Positions 14,930 through 27,573 of a stretch of DNA of 64,000 nt are shown here, in pieces. Source of the stretch: Mesotaenium endlicherianum (lineage: Eukaryota; Streptophyta; Zygnematophyceae; Zygnematales; Mesotaeniaceae); contig WELA01010110.1 of the NCBI GenBank assembly GCA_009602735.1, positions 419,734 through 483,733 on the forward strand, read 5' to 3'. The notes below the pieces were generated by a model, which saw only the letters and a list, made by a program, of their open reading frames with translations, searched no databases and had not been told where the DNA came from. A program made the position numbers and the translations under genes. Numbering within the stretch: the stretch's first letter is position 1; each line of letters starts with the position of its first letter.

Positions 14930-15684
14930 TGTAATGAATCAGTATATTAGTAGATATAATATTCATTTAAATATAATAGTTAATTAAGTTCAGCCTGCTG
15001 ANTCATAATAGTTAATTAAGTTCAGCCTGCTAAACTTCAGTTAATAGTTAGTCTGCTGGACTTTACATGATGATCAGTTTAATGACTCAGTCGAAAGCAG
15101 CAGGCTGAAAGTCCATATAAGTCAGCTTGCTGACACATTCTTTGACAGCAAGCTGACTTCCGTACTCGGTAGCAGGGAACTGCCTTAATATGCATCTAAG
15201 TGCGATATGCTAGATGAATAGCCAGATGACATCCCTATGATGGATGGCTATTCGGGATGATGGGAGATGGCGGTGGATTTGGTTAACCGAGGTCCTACCA
15301 ACGTGGTTAACTCCCGGGTAGGCGGTGCCATCGCACTGACCGTTGAACAGTAAACTCATTCCATGTACATATGCTAGGTATTGCCCTCGAGTTCGGCATT
15401 CGAAAACAAGGCCAACTCTCTTGTACAGCTTACTGAGAGAGATCTGAATCCAAGGCGAGAAGCCATTGATACGTACTGTCTTCTAACCTTGCTTATGTAT
15501 GAGTTTACTGATTTGCATGATTGATGCTAGTTTACTCTCATTTGACTGACGAGTATTATTCACTGCTAGTGCGCTGTCCTTTTGCCGTTAAAATAGTTAA
15601 CGGAAAAATACCATAAAGATTACTTGCTGATATAAAGATCTTTATTAACTGTTAATCGCCTATTTGGTAAGTCGATTCATTTTA
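14930..15684 (+). repeat. 3' LTR of element 1
   Basis: Starts TGTAATGAATC. The end reads GATTCATTTTA, a C-to-T change from the family terminus, and the target duplication TCCCT follows. It is about 40 bp longer than its partner, mainly because a roughly 32-bp segment of U3 is duplicated around the n at 15002, which may be an assembly slip. Confidence 0.88.
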
Positions 15685-16480
15685 TCCCTCATGTTGATGG
15701 TCATCCACCGCCAATCCGTGGACTTTTGGAAAAAGGCAGGGTCTGTCCTTTTAAGAGTACAAGGGTACCAGTGCCCTGCAAAGTCTAGCTGACTGGTTTT
15801 CCTGGCCACGAATTCCCAGCTCCTCCTCTCCACCTCGTTGTACATGGCCTTGAACCTGTTATGGGGTGTTGAGTCCTTGAAGCTGTCCGCGTCCATGGGG
15901 ATCATCCTGATGACCCTATCTGCCCCCCAGATACCAAGAATCGAGACAGCTCCTGCTTCGTTCACCTGGGCCATTGCCTTGGCCTCTCCGATTGTATATC
16001 CTACCATCCTGGCGTATTCGTGGTAGAGGAGGAGCCCTGTGTTGACCTCTATATACTTGTCAAAGTTTTCGGATGTCTCCCCTTCCCTCTGGAGGATTTC
16101 CTCTGCGACTCACTGCGACTTCTCTGGGCATACTTGAAGGCCTCCTCCAGTAGATCAAAGTCCTTGCCCAACACTGTGTAGCGGTAGCTGCTGATTCTCC
16201 TCTGTTCTTCTTCTTCAGCCTGCTGCTTCCGAATCTCCTCAGCTTGCCTCTCCTCCTCTGCTTTCTTGGCCTCCTCTGCAGCTTTTCTGTCCATTTCTTC
16301 CTGCCTCAGTCTGGCCTGTTCCTCCTCCTCCTTCTTCTTCTGTGCCTCCCGCTGTTGTTGGAGTCGTTGTGATTCCCGAGCGGTGATGGAAGATGATTCG
16401 ATGTCTCCACGGAATTGCAGGTATTCTGCATGTGCCTCTTCCGCCCTTCTCTTCCTCTTGAGTTCCGACTTTTGAGTCAT
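15685..16480 (-). pseudogene. ORF3 of element B, type B, N-terminal half
   Basis: Starts MTQKSELKRKRRA at 16480, directly after AG^G, like the intact minus copy at 34794. It holds the Glu/Gln/Lys-rich coiled coil and the motifs YRYTVLG, YNEVERRSWEF and TDWRWMT. A 1-base deletion near 16100 shifts the frame after SRSESQ. Element 1 splits the gene at 15685; the rest is at 6084-6678. Confidence 0.82.
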
Positions 16481-16804
16481 CCTGCTCAATCATAAACACA
16501 ATGAAGTTAGTGAAGTCATGATATTTTGCCGCTACTGAGTGCCCTTGATGAAGAGGAACGCGATCGGGAGAGTTCCTAGTGTGGAATACCTGGTGTGAGT
16601 GAATATAAGGGAAAATTGAGTTAGAGAGCAAGTAAGTGTGAGCGCAGGTTGAGTGTTTAATATGGTGATCAGAGAATACGACTCCCTCCAACTTAACTTT
16701 AAAGGTGGGCTGCCTGTCACAACTGTCACTAACTGTCACATCCCCTTCCAACTTATATGGAGAATGGACCTCCTGTCACCTTCCCATGTCTACTGAAGGG
16801 ACAA

Positions 16805-19800
16805 TTAGGGCGGTGCCCCAGCCGCCCGAAGGTGGAACCGTTTCAACTCCCTTTTGGCATTGGTCAGCTGGTCTTTGAATTCCCAAGTGTCTCCAGAGGC
16901 ATCGTAACCCTTCCAGCGGATGAGGTACTTCATGACATATTTAGACGGTCGACGTACCGAGCAGCGTCTAAAATCTCATCGACCTCATATTCTTCAGGGT
17001 CGCCGTCCCGGACAGCGGGGACCGGTCCCGGTTGGACAGGTCATCGACCTGTGAACAGTGTATCACCTTTGATATATGGTTCCAGGAAGGAGACATTAAA
17101 GACCGGGTGACCCTTGTATTCAGCTGACATGTTCAGTTTGTAAGCATTCTGACCGACACGACACACTATCGAATATGGACCGACCCAGACAGGGCCAAGC
17201 TTTTTCTTGACCACACCAGGGAGGTACAGGTGCTGAGAATGCAGTTTGACTAAATCGCCCTTNNNNNNNNNNNNNNNNNNNNNNNNNNNNNNNNNNNNNN
17301 NNNNNNNNNNNNNNNNNNNNNNNNNNNNNNNNNNNNNNNNNNNNNNNNNNNNNNNNNNNNNNNNNNNNNNNNNNNNNNNNNNNNNNNNNNNNNNNNGTCA
17401 GCAAACTCCTGAGTTAACTGGAGGGAGACCGGGTTGTCAATTCCTTCAGGGTCAGTTAAAGACTCCCCCAGTACATCTAAAGGAGACTTAGGGACTCTAC
17501 CCAGGCTGAGTTCAAAAGGAGTCTTGCCCGTTGACGCGTGCACCGCACTGTTGACCGCAAACTGAATTTGAGGCAACAGGTCATCCCAATTATCTTGTTT
17601 TTGGTTAATATATGCTCTCAGCACCTCCTGCAGAACTCGGTTAGTTCTTTCAGTCTGCCCATCAGTCTGAGGGTGGTTTGCTGTGCTGAGCAGCTGTTTG
17701 ACTCCCATTAACCCCATTAAAGCTCTCCAGGACTTAGAGGTGAATTTGGAGTCTCTGTCTGAGATGATATTAGGAGGGAGCCCATGTTGGCATACTACAT
17801 GGTTGTAGAACTGTCTCGCTGTTTCGAGTGCAATCACTTTGACAGTTGTGGGGATAAAAATGACCATTTTTGTCAGTTTATCCACGACTACCAGTATTGA
17901 ATCATGCCCATTGGCAGTTCTTGGTAGTGAGACCACCCAGTCCATGGATATAGTTTCCCAGCGTCCAGCTGGGATGGGCAGTGGTTGCAAGAGACCTCCG
18001 GGTGGTGTGTGCCGAGACTTATTTCTCTGACACTGGTCACAGGACTTGACATATTTCAAGACCTCCCGGGGTAACCCCTCCCAATGATAATGTTTTGCCA
18101 GTTTGCCAACAGTTTTGGCCTGCCCCAAATGTCCACCCAGGAGACTGTCATGCGCTTGACTCAGTAAGAGAGACCTTATTTCCAAATTATTAGGAATGAC
18201 CAGCTTCAGCCTGCCTGAAGTGGTTTCAGTCACCCAGACCCCTCCCTTGAGCTTATACCCGAGTGCGGTAGCACGACACATACCAGTAGTGGGGCTGGGC
18301 TCAAATGTTGGGTCAGAAAGGTAGGCTTTCCTAAGTTGTTCAAGGAAGGACTTTTTCACCTTCAGTGAAGTGAGTGCACACAGGACTTTATCTACAGCAT
18401 GATGACTAAAGTTCCTTTCTTGCAAGTCAGGTCTTCTAGAGAGAGCATCAGCAGGATTCAACTTCCCTGGTTTGTAGTCGATCTGGACTTGAAACTGCTC
18501 CAGCATCTGGCTCCAGCGGTTCTCCCTCCTCGACAGCTTGGACTTCTTCTGAAAGTGGGTCAGAGCTAGATGATCTGTAATCACCTTAAAAGCTTTACCA
18601 TGTAAGTATGCTCTCCACTGTTTGAGTACATGAATGATAGCTAGCAGCTCTTGATCATGCACTGAGTAATTAATCTCCGCTGGATTAAATTTCATAGACT
18701 CATACAACACGGGATGCCACTCCTGCCGTACCTTACCATCCTTTGTGGTTTTGTCAGCAGGCTGCAACAAAATAACACCCATGGCAAAGTCAGAGGCATC
18801 AGTAGCCACCCGCACCGGTTAGCTGGGGTCATACACGGCTAGCACTGGGGCAGAACAAAGGGCATCTTTAAGGGTCTGGAAGGCAGCCTGCTGCTCTTCC
18901 CCCCACACATACCCTATGTCTTTCTTAGTAAGGTCAGTCAGTTTACTGGCCTTTGTGGAATAATTCTCAATAAATCTCCTATAGTAGTTAGCCAACCCGA
19001 GGAAGGATCTAACTTCAGAGACAGACTGTGGTACTGGCCAGTCCCTTATGGTCTGGACTTTCTTAGGATCCACACTGATGCCCTCTTTACTGACAACGTG
19101 GCCTAAGAATTCAATACTTTCCTTAAAGAAATCACACTTGCTCATTTTAGCATATAAGTGGTTCGTTCTTAGAGTGTCCAGGACTGTCTTTAAGTGTTCA
19201 GCGTGCTGAGCTTCATCTTTAGAGAAAATTAAAATATCATCCAGGAAAACTTGCACAAACTTATCCAAATAAGGTCTGAAAATGTCATTCATAGCACCCA
19301 TGAAGGTGGCAGGAGCATTAGTCAGTCCAAATGGCATCACGTTGAACTCATAGTGTCCATATCGTGTCCGGAAGGCAGTCTTGTGTTCATCCCCCTCAGC
19401 AATTCTGATTTGATGATAACCATTCTTGAGATCTATCTTACTGAACACCTTAGCACCAGACAGGGTATCAAGCAAATCCTTGATCCTGGGTAAAGCATAC
19501 TTGTTCTTTTTTGTAATTCTGTTCAGGGCTTTGTAATCCACACACATCCGCATACTGCCATCCTTTTTCTTAACAAATAGGATGGGTGCGCCGTAAGGTG
19601 ATTTACTAGGAGAAATATAACCATTTTCCTCAAGCTCTGCAATCTGTGTTTTCAACTCCTCGCTCTCCACATAAGACAAGCCATACGTGCGTTGCTAAGG
19701 TGGCTGACTCCCAGGTAATAAATCAATCCTATGATCTATTTCCCGCTTAGGAAGTAGTCCTGGAGGCGTATTAAACACATCCGTGTACTGAGCAACAATT

Positions 19801-20654
19801 TTTGCAGCAGTAGGGTGCTCCGGAGGGCTTACCTTTCTCTCAACCACTTCTTCAGGTTGAGGAGGTACCTCTGAGCAGCTGACAGAACATTCTGTCTTCC
19901 CTCTGGTTCCAGCCTTTGATGAACTCCATTGCATTCAGCAATTTGCATCCTCCTGGAAGCCTCTTCTTTTCCTATATTTGCATCCACACAGGACAAGAGG
20001 AAGAGCAATGGTGGGTGCCAAGTCAGTCTGCCCATCACTGGCTCCTCTCACTTTAACTGTACCTCTGCTCCAACACACTTCAGCTTGATGTCTATTAAGC
20101 CAGGACCTGCCTAGCACGAGATCATAAAAGCCAGTGTTGAGTACCTCAAACGTAAGCGTTTCAGTTAGAACTGCAATGCCAGAACCTAACTGGACCTCAA
20201 TAGGCTTGGTTATAACTCCTCCCGGGATACTTGAGGCATCTCCAAGGAATATTTTTCTATTCCCTTGGGTGACAGTAGGCAGCCTTAGCCGCTTAACTAA
20301 GTCCTTGTGGATAAAAGTATGTGACGCCCCTCCGTCAACAAATGCCCTCACCTTCCTACCTGCAATCATGCAATGCAGTAGGATAGGGGGGACTGTCTTT
20401 TCCTGACTTTCGCATTGTTCTCCTGACGTAGCAAAGAAATGTTGGACATCAGGTGGAACAAGAGCATCCAGAGTGTGCACTCTCTGGACGTCTATATTGC
20501 TGATGGTCTCCTTTATCTGGTTGTCAGGCATGCATAGTGAATCCAGTTCAGCAGGACCCATAATACCTGCTACGAGGGCAGCTAGTGACGACTCACTATC
20601 TCTAGCATCCTCACAGTCAGTAGACTGGATTACTGACTGTTGCTGTCTTTTAAA
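16805..20654 (-). pseudogene. pol: Pol of element B, multiply broken
   Basis: The protease ([10 protein letters not shown]), RT ([10 protein letters not shown]), RNase H, integrase and chromodomain regions can all be followed from right to left and are close to the intact pol at 38770-42573. Breaks seen: a frameshift near 19940-19975, a Trp codon changed to TAG near 19696, and a Lys codon changed to TAA near 18820. The integrase C-terminal region is hidden by 134 N at 17263-17396. Confidence 0.88.
17263..17396. other. Assembly gap (134 N)
   Basis: A run of N inside the integrase C-terminal region of element B. By alignment with 35119-35775 roughly the same number of bases would be expected, so the gap size looks realistic. 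Confidence 0.99.
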
Positions 20655-22106
20655 GGCTGGTCTTTTCTCTCGACCTTCAGAAGGTGCTTGACTGGACACT
20701 GTTCTCTGTAGTGACCCAACTGCTGACAATGGTAGCAAGTGGATATTGCTGAGGCTGGTCTCGGCTTAGTCCTACCACCACCTCTTCCATGGCCGCCTCG
20801 AGGGAAACCACCTCTACCTCTAGACTTTATGGCATTATACTCACTCATATCCATCACCCTGATCATCGTCAGCCCGATCTCCTTCAATTTCATTGTAGGA
20901 ACCGTGGGGCTTTTTGACAACCTTAGACACCAAAGCATTACTCTGGCGCTTGTGATTGAAGTGCTGCTGATCCCAGGCATCAGCATCCTGGATCAAGGCA
21001 GCCAGTTTCTCATACTTTTTCTCAGCAAAATGACCAGAGACCTCGGATTTCAAGCCATAATTGAAGTATGCTATCCTATTCCGCTCTGGCAAATCTGGCT
21101 GCTTCATCATGTTCTCTTGGAACTTTTGAGCAAACTCAGCAATTGAAGTGGTCTGCTTCCGTGTCAGGGAGATCATCCCATAGATAGCTTTCTCCTGCTG
21201 GTTGATGACATCAAACTTCTCATGCAACTTCTCGACAAACTCTACCCACGTAGGGTTACCGAGTTGCCGAGCCTTACGCTCCCCTTTCCAGTAAAGCCAC
21301 CAGTCTGCGGCATTGCCTTTCAGTAGCGCACCGGTGTGCCTGACCTTCTCGTGATCTTGCAGTTCTGGATAGTTCTCCAGCCACTGCTCAACATCCGCGA
21401 GAAACTTGATCAGGTAATATTTTCTGTTTCCCTCAGGATCATATTCCTGGGGTGGTTTCGGCTTGGGCTTACTAGGCCCTCGGTTACCACCACCAGTGGT
21501 TTGAGACCCCAGTTGGTCTCTGTCCCGCAGTAGGGACATTATGATTCTTTTGTCCTCCTGTTGGGACTGATACATGGTCGCCATTTGCGACTGTATCTGA
21601 ACGAACAATGCTCCCAAGTCTACACTTTGGGGTGGTAGTCTAGCAAATGCAACAGCAGCATTGGCATCTACTCGCTGAGTAGTGTCCTCAACAGTCCCTC
21701 TCGCTCCTGCAGCAGCGTTTCCTGTCGCATTCAGCCGGTCACGTATTTGACCTAGGGGTACATTGAGTTGTACAGCAGGAGGTGGGTTCAGAACATTGGC
21801 CCTTGATGCCATAAGTTCTTCAACAGTGAGCTCATCAGCTGGCTGTCCTTCCCTCGTTTTTGTATCTTCAACGGCCTTTGCTAACTGTTCAGCTTCTAAT
21901 CTGGCTCTCTCCTCCTCAACTTGCTGTGTTGCGACTGCGGCTATAGCAGCTGCCACATCTGCAGCCTCTCTAGCTGCAGTATCTGCCACTGCTTCAGAAT
22001 AGGTACGGGTTCTTGCTACATGGCTTTCCGCCTGGTTTTCGACATTCTCGTTATCCTGGTTCTCCATGTCTCGGGTGTTGCTAGTTTGAGACCTTGTCCT
22101 TACCAT
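20630..22106 (-). pseudogene. gag: Gag of element B, frameshifted near the zinc knuckle
   Basis: Begins [10 protein letters not shown] at 22106. The capsid domain is intact. A 2-base deletion near 20845 ends the frame early, after DDDQGD. The other frame then carries the Arg/Gly box and a complete zinc knuckle, C-YH-C-QQLG-H-YREQ-C, to 20630. The frameshift heptamer into pol is preserved at 20648-20654 (complement), with its downstream hairpin. Confidence 0.88.
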
Positions 22107-22127
22107 ACAAAGAAGACTGTGATAACT

Positions 22128-22139
22128 GCTCCGATACCA
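22128..22139 (-). promoter_or_regulatory. Primer-binding site of element B
   Basis: Complement of TGGTATCGGAGC, one base from the LTR, initiator tRNA-Met type. Confidence 0.85.
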
Positions 22140-22140
22140 C

Positions 22141-22849
22141 TGAAATAAATCAACTTACCAAATAGGCGATTAACAATTAATGAGGATCTTTATATCAGCA
22201 AGTAATCTTTATGGCATTTTCAGTTAACTGGTTAAACGGCAAAGGACAACACACTAGCAGTGAATAATACTCGTAAGTCAAATGCGAGTAAACTAGCATC
22301 AATAATGCAAATCAGTAAACTCATACATAAGCAAGGTTAAAAGGCAGTGCGTATCAATGGCTTCTCGCCTTGGATTCAGATCTCTCTCAGTAAGCTGTAC
22401 AAGAGAGTTGGCCACGTTTCCGAATGCCGAACTTGAGAGCAATGCCTAGCATATGTACATGGAATGAGTTTACTGTTCAACGGCCAGTGCGATGGCACCG
22501 CCTACGCGGGAGTTAACCACGTTGGTAGGACCTCGGTTAACCAAATCCACCGCCATCTCCCATCATCCCAAATTGCCATTTATCCTAAGGATGTCATCTG
22601 GCCATTTATATATCATTTCAAACTTGTTACATGACTAGGCAACTCGTTGCTACCGAGTACGGAAATCAGCTAGCTGTCAAAGAATGTGTCAGCAAGCTGA
22701 TCTAAGTCCACTTCAGCCTACTGCTTTTGGCTGAGTCATCAAACTGATAAATATAATAAAAGTCCAGCAGACTAAATGTTAATTAAAATTTAGCAGGCTA
22801 AACTTGTATTTAATGAATATTATATCTACCAATATACTGAATCATTACA
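22141..22849 (-). repeat. 5' LTR of element B
   Basis: 709 bp, ending at the family terminus on both sides with a few substitutions. Its U3 differs noticeably from the other LTRs here, fitting an old copy. The right flank is a dispersed repeat that occurs again near 48318. Confidence 0.88.
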
Positions 22850-23010
22850 CATCTACTGCTATATACTCCTTGCAAAATCGGCGCTGAAGGCGGCAAATTT
22901 AATGCACAAAGTCACACTAAGAGGCTCTCCTATGTCCACAAAAATGGAGACAAGAGACGTACTAGCACTCCTATTGGCTAAGCATAACACAGATTAATCA
23001 AAAACTAGCT
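22850..23010 (+). repeat. Dispersed repeat, copy 1 (second copy near 48318-48480)
   Basis: Begins near CTGCTATATACTCC and includes GGCTCTCCTA and ATTGGCTAAGCA. The same order of motifs, with roughly 20 percent differences, lies at 48318-48480. Element B appears to have inserted at its left edge. Class unknown. Confidence 0.6.
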
Positions 23011-23073
23011 TTGGGGGACATTGACATTTTGGATCTCAAGTGCCAAGCACGAGTGGTCAAGGTCCAGTACCTA

Positions 23074-23820
23074 TGATGTAAGGTCATAGGTCTATAAAGT
23101 GCATTTTTGAGTTTCATGAAAGTATGTTTTGATTGTATAGTAGTATAGAGTGCATTTTTGTGGTCATTTTGATATAAAGTTTATGGAATTTGGTCAAGTA
23201 TTGAGAGAGTTACGGATTTCTGAAGTTTAATTAGTTTTAAGGTCGGTTGACGACTGTCCTTAATTCGCGGTGAGCGCGACCGTTGGATTGACCGGCAGCG
23301 TCGAGCAATCTGGCCCGTTAGAATGAACTCGAACCTTCACGTAAGTTCGGCTGACGCGGAGTGCCGATTAGGTCGATTTACCTAGAAGTTTCGATTTAGC
23401 CTAGCGCGTCTAAGATAGAATATTCTAGTAATGTCGATGCATGTATGTGGACGTCAATTCGGCCCGACACGTCAGATGAGACTGATCTGGCTTACTCACA
23501 AATATTCTGGAAGGGACGAGTTGACGAACACTTAGAAAAATCCGTAGCTTCCTCCTAGAGAGGAGCATTTAGGCAGAAAATTATAAAAAGGCATAACTTC
23601 TTTATTTCATATCAGTTTTCACTTTTGTAAATTTCTAGGGGTTTGTAATGACAAGACCTTCCATCCTACGTTATTTGTGAGCAGTTTCTTGCCACTCAAA
23701 ATGTCAAGTAATTTTCCTAAGCTTTCTTAGCAATATGCCGCTGCACTCTTGAGTATGATTGCAACTAGCTTTGTTCCTCGTGAGTCACTACGCTTCCACT
23801 AGGGCACTCTGCCCCTTTCA
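23074..23820 (+). repeat. 5' LTR of the family 2 element
   Basis: 747 bp, TGATGTAAGG to CCCCTTTCA. It is closely matched by 27558-28294. Confidence 0.85.
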
Positions 23821-23857
23821 TCTGGTATCGGAGTTGGGCTAGTTTGCATATTACATT

Positions 23858-23995
23858 ATGCAGTACCAGCGCAGGCAGCAGAATCTCAAGCCGAGAGGAC
23901 CCTGCTATAATTGCGGCAAACTTGGACATCTGGCTCTAGAATGTTATGTGAAGGCGAAGCAACCTCAACAGCAGGAAAAAGGAGGACGCCAGTAA
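23858..23995 (+). CDS. Minimal Gag: zinc knuckle only, 45 aa
   Basis: The first ATG after the PBS opens a 45-codon frame whose centre is C-YN-C-GKLG-H-LALE-C, a textbook retroviral knuckle, followed by a Gln-rich tail and TAA. No capsid domain precedes it: only about 37 bases separate the LTR from this ATG. It could be the residue of a larger gag after an internal deletion. The adjoining degenerate copy has the same layout. Confidence 0.6.
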   Translation: MQYQRRQQNLKPRGPCYNCGKLGHLALECYVKAKQPQQQEKGGRQ

Positions 23996-26900
23996 GACGT
24001 TCCGGGGTGTCTACTGGCGTGAAGACGAGAACTCACAAGGAGGTTATCCCCAGCCTGCCGAGAAGCAAAGGACGAGATGTTTACAAGCCTATCATCGTGG
24101 AAGGAGTGGTTGACGGCAATAAGGCGAAGTCTATGGTCGACAGTGGCGCAAGTGCAAACTTTGTGCACAAGAAGCTGGTGAAAGAGTGGCAAATCCCAGT
24201 GCAGAAGCATTATGAGCCTAAGGAGGCAATTTTGGCGAATGGGCAGAGACTCAAGTGTGGTGCACCTACGAAGGCTATTCACGTGGAAGTAGCGGGGCAC
24301 CAGAGTACTGAAGTTATGGAGCAGGCAGAGTTAGGTCACCATGAGGTGATATTGGGCCGACCATGGCTGAGAAAAGCCAACCCTCAAATGCACTCGAGCA
24401 CAGGACAAGTGAAAGTCCAAGGGCGTGATGGTCGAATGGAGACAGCGAAACAGGTGGAGGTAGATACGACCACAAGTAACTGTCTTCTGTCGAGCCTGCA
24501 AGTTAAGAAGCTATGCAGGGCGAATCAGATGAAGGAGATGTACCTTGTTTCGGTGGCCCTGGCCAGGTCATCAGATGGAGCAAGCGTGAATCCTAACAGC
24601 CTGGGCGAATGTACATTGTCGGAGGAGCAAGTAGTGGTGTCTGATCCCCTTGCTCAGAAGGAGCAGAGCCCAACTGCTCAAGAGAAGAAGCCTGCTAAGA
24701 TGCCTGCCCAAATTAAGGCGCTGTTGGAGGAGTTCAAGAGCGTATAACGTGAGGAGCTACCTGCAGGATTACCTCCACAGAGAGCTATGGAGCACAAGAT
24801 CGAGTTGGAACCAGGGAGCAAGCCACCAGTGAGACCCGCCTATCGTCAATCGTTTGCGGAGTTGGACGAGTTGAAGAAGCAGCTGACAGAGTTGTTGGAG
24901 AAGGGATTCATCCGACCCAGCGAGTCTCCATTTGCAGCGCCAGTCTTATTTGTGAAGAAGAAGGATGGGACTATGAGGATGTGTGTCGACTACCGGGCAC
25001 TCAACAAGGTCACCATCAAGAACAGGTACCCACTTCCACGAGTGGACGAGTTGATTGACAGGCTTGTCGGGGCGAAGTATTTCTCGAAGATCGATTTGAG
25101 GAGTGGCTATCACCAGGTACGGATTGCGGAAGGAGACGTTCAGAAGACTGCTTTCAGAACTCGCTATGGTTTGTTTGAGTTCACAGTCATGCCTTTTGGA
25201 TTGAATAATGCACCTGCTAATAGTATCTTCAGACCCTACTTGGACCAGTTTGTGGTGGTATTTTTGGACGACATCCTGACCTATTCGAAGACCTTGGACG
25301 AGCATGTGGAGCATCTGAGGAAGGTGTTGGAGGTCTTGAGAGATCAGAAGTTATATGGGAAGATGAGCAAGTGCGACTTCTGTCTCAAGGAGGTCGAGTT
25401 TCTTGGGCACATAGTGGGAGCTGAAGGAGTCAAGGTGGAGCAGAAGAAGGTGCAAGCAGTCAGAGATTGGCTGGTACCTGCTGATATTCATCAACTCAGG
25501 AGTTTCCTCGGCATGGCGAATTATTATCGACGTTTCATTGAAGAATTTGCCAAGGTATGTGCACCGCTGACGGACATGTTGAAAAAGGAGGAGAAGTGGC
25601 TATGGGGTGACAAGGAGCAGCAAGCATTTGAGAAGATTAAGGAGCTATTGACACAGGCACCTGTGTTGGCAATTGCAAGTCCAGAGCTTCCTTTCACCAT
25701 CATCACGGACGCATCAGATTTCGCAGTGGGAGCCATTCTTCTCCAGGACCAGGGCAAAGGATTGCACCCTGTGGCATATGAGAGCAGGAAGTTGAGTCCT
25801 GCTGAGCAAAACTATGCAGCACACGAGCGGGAGATGTTGACTATTATCCAGGCTTTGAGGATTTGGCGATGTTATGTGGACAGTCGAAAGGTGTTCATCA
25901 AGACCGACCACAAGAGCTTTGAGAAATTTATGACGCAACCAACGTTGACACCAAGACAGGCAAGGTGGATGGAGTTTCTGCAACAGTTTGACCACAAGAT
26001 TGAGTACTTACCTGGGAAGATCAACCCTGCAGACGCTTTATCCAGGAGGTGTGACCTTGCAGCTGTCTCAGTCATCAAGGAGAATATGGACTTCAAGGAG
26101 AAGCTTCAAAGAGGTTATGAGGAGGACCCAGAGTTTGCTGATGGTGGAGCAGCTGAGTTCAACGCGAGTATGCGAGAGAAGGACGGCATATGGTATTACG
26201 GTGATTCCAACAGAGTGGTGGTACCTGACATCAAGGAGCTACAAGACTTACTACTTGCGGAGCATCATGACTGCTTATATGTTGGACACTTTGGAAGTGA
26301 GAAGACGGCAAGCGTGCTGAAGCGGGGGTACTATTGGAGAAACATGGACAAGGACATTGAGGAGTGGATCAGGAGTTGTGATGCGTGCCAGAGAAACAAG
26401 ACACCAAATCAAAAGAAGGGAGGTACATTGCAACCCCTGCCTATTCCAGAGTATCCTTGGGAGCAGATTGCTATGGACTTCATCACATCGTTACCAGTGA
26501 GTGGTCAAGGGCACGATGCAATATGGGTTGTGTCTGACAGACTCAGCAAGATGGCTCACTTCATTCCCATGAAGGAGACTTCTACGGCAGCGGATGTGGC
26601 ACGGTTATTCTTTGATCATATTTTCAGGCTACATGGGTTGCCGAAGGTGATTGTTTCAGATCGGGATCCAAGGTTTACTAGCAACTTCTGGCGGTCATTG
26701 TTTACTTTGATGGGGACCAAGCTGAGTATGAGCACTTCCTATCACCCTCAGACAGACGGGCAGAGTGAGAGGCTCAACAAAACTCTGCAAGAGGTGCTCA
26801 GGAGTTTCACTATGGAAGACCCTTCATAGTGGGACAAAAAGCTGCCAGGGTTGGAGTTTGCCTACAACAACAGCATGCAGGGGTCCACCAAGCAGTCACC

Positions 26901-27573
26901 ATTTGCTATGGTTTTTGGGAGAGAAGTATATCATCCAGGGTACATCTTGTTGGAGAAGGCCAAGAAGACTCAGGTTCCTACAACACAAGCTTTTATGGAG
27001 CAGATGGCCAAGACTTGGAATATGGCGAAGACGTGTATTCGGAAGGCACAAGAAGAACAGGTCAAGCATGCTAACAAGCACAGGAGGGAAGTGACATTCC
27101 ATATGGGTGACAAAGTACTCTTGTCAACAGAGAATCTACCTTTCACAGGCAAGAGGAATCTGCGGGCACGGTTTACGGGTCCCTTTGTAGTGCTCAAGCA
27201 GGTGAATCCAGTGATCTACAAGTTGGAACTTCCTTCAGGCTGGCGTATCCATGATGTGTTCCATGCCAGTTGTCTGCGGCCATACATTGACCCGAATGAA
27301 GGACATCCAGGACGACTACCTACACCGCCACCACCGGTCGAGATCGATGATGTATTGGAGTATGAAGTGGAGGCAATTGTCGGCGATCGACGAGTCAAGC
27401 GAGGTCAACGACTTGTTCAAGAGTATCTGGTCAAGTGGAAAGGCTACCATGCGGACGACAACACTTGGGAGCCAGAAGCCAACTTGACTCATTGTAAGAG
27501 TAAGTTGAGACGTTATCTGCAGAATGCGTCGAGGACGTCGCATCTTGAGGAGGGGGATGATGTAAGGTCATAG
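23911..27573 (+). pseudogene. pol: Pol of family 2 (protease, RT, RNase H, integrase, chromodomain), two stops
   Basis: One frame runs the full length. Protease VDSGASANFV is at about 24140. RT has [10 protein letters not shown] and FLDDIL. RNase H has [12 protein letters not shown]. The integrase zinc finger (H..H, C-DAC) and catalytic core follow, then a chromodomain (EYEVEAIVG, YLVKWKGYH) to 27573, overlapping the LTR by 16 bases. TAA at 24745-24747 and TAG at 26827-26829 interrupt it. Six codons are missing from RT near 25217 compared with the neighbouring copy (NAPA then NSIF). Confidence 0.9.

Larger units (their letters stand above)
6679..15684 (+). mobile_element. Complete family 1 Ty3/gypsy chromovirus with ORF3 (element 1), inactivated
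   Basis: LTR 6679-7393, PBS, gag, pol, ORF3, polypurine tract, LTR 14930-15684. A perfect 5-bp target duplication TCCCT flanks it. It sits inside ORF3 of the opposite-strand element B, so it inserted later. Breaks: a TGA in RT (10529), a 2-base deletion near 10577, a TAG near 10596, and a TAA in ORF3 (13434). The zinc knuckle of Gag has its first Cys changed to Ser. Confidence 0.92.
6084..22849 (-). mobile_element. Older family 1 element on the minus strand (element B), interrupted by element 1
   Basis: Reading right to left: 5' LTR 22849-22141, primer-binding site, gag, pol, ORF3. ORF3 is interrupted at 15685 by the complete element at 6679-15684 and resumes at 6678, with TCCCT duplicated at 6674-6678 and 15685-15689. 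The element ends at 6084 within ORF3, where a family 1 LTR adjoins. Gag, pol and ORF3 all carry frameshifts or stops, and 134 N lie in pol, so the copy is dead. Gag and pol are close to those of the intact copy at 36557-45350, but ORF3 is of the second, diverged type. Confidence 0.85.
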
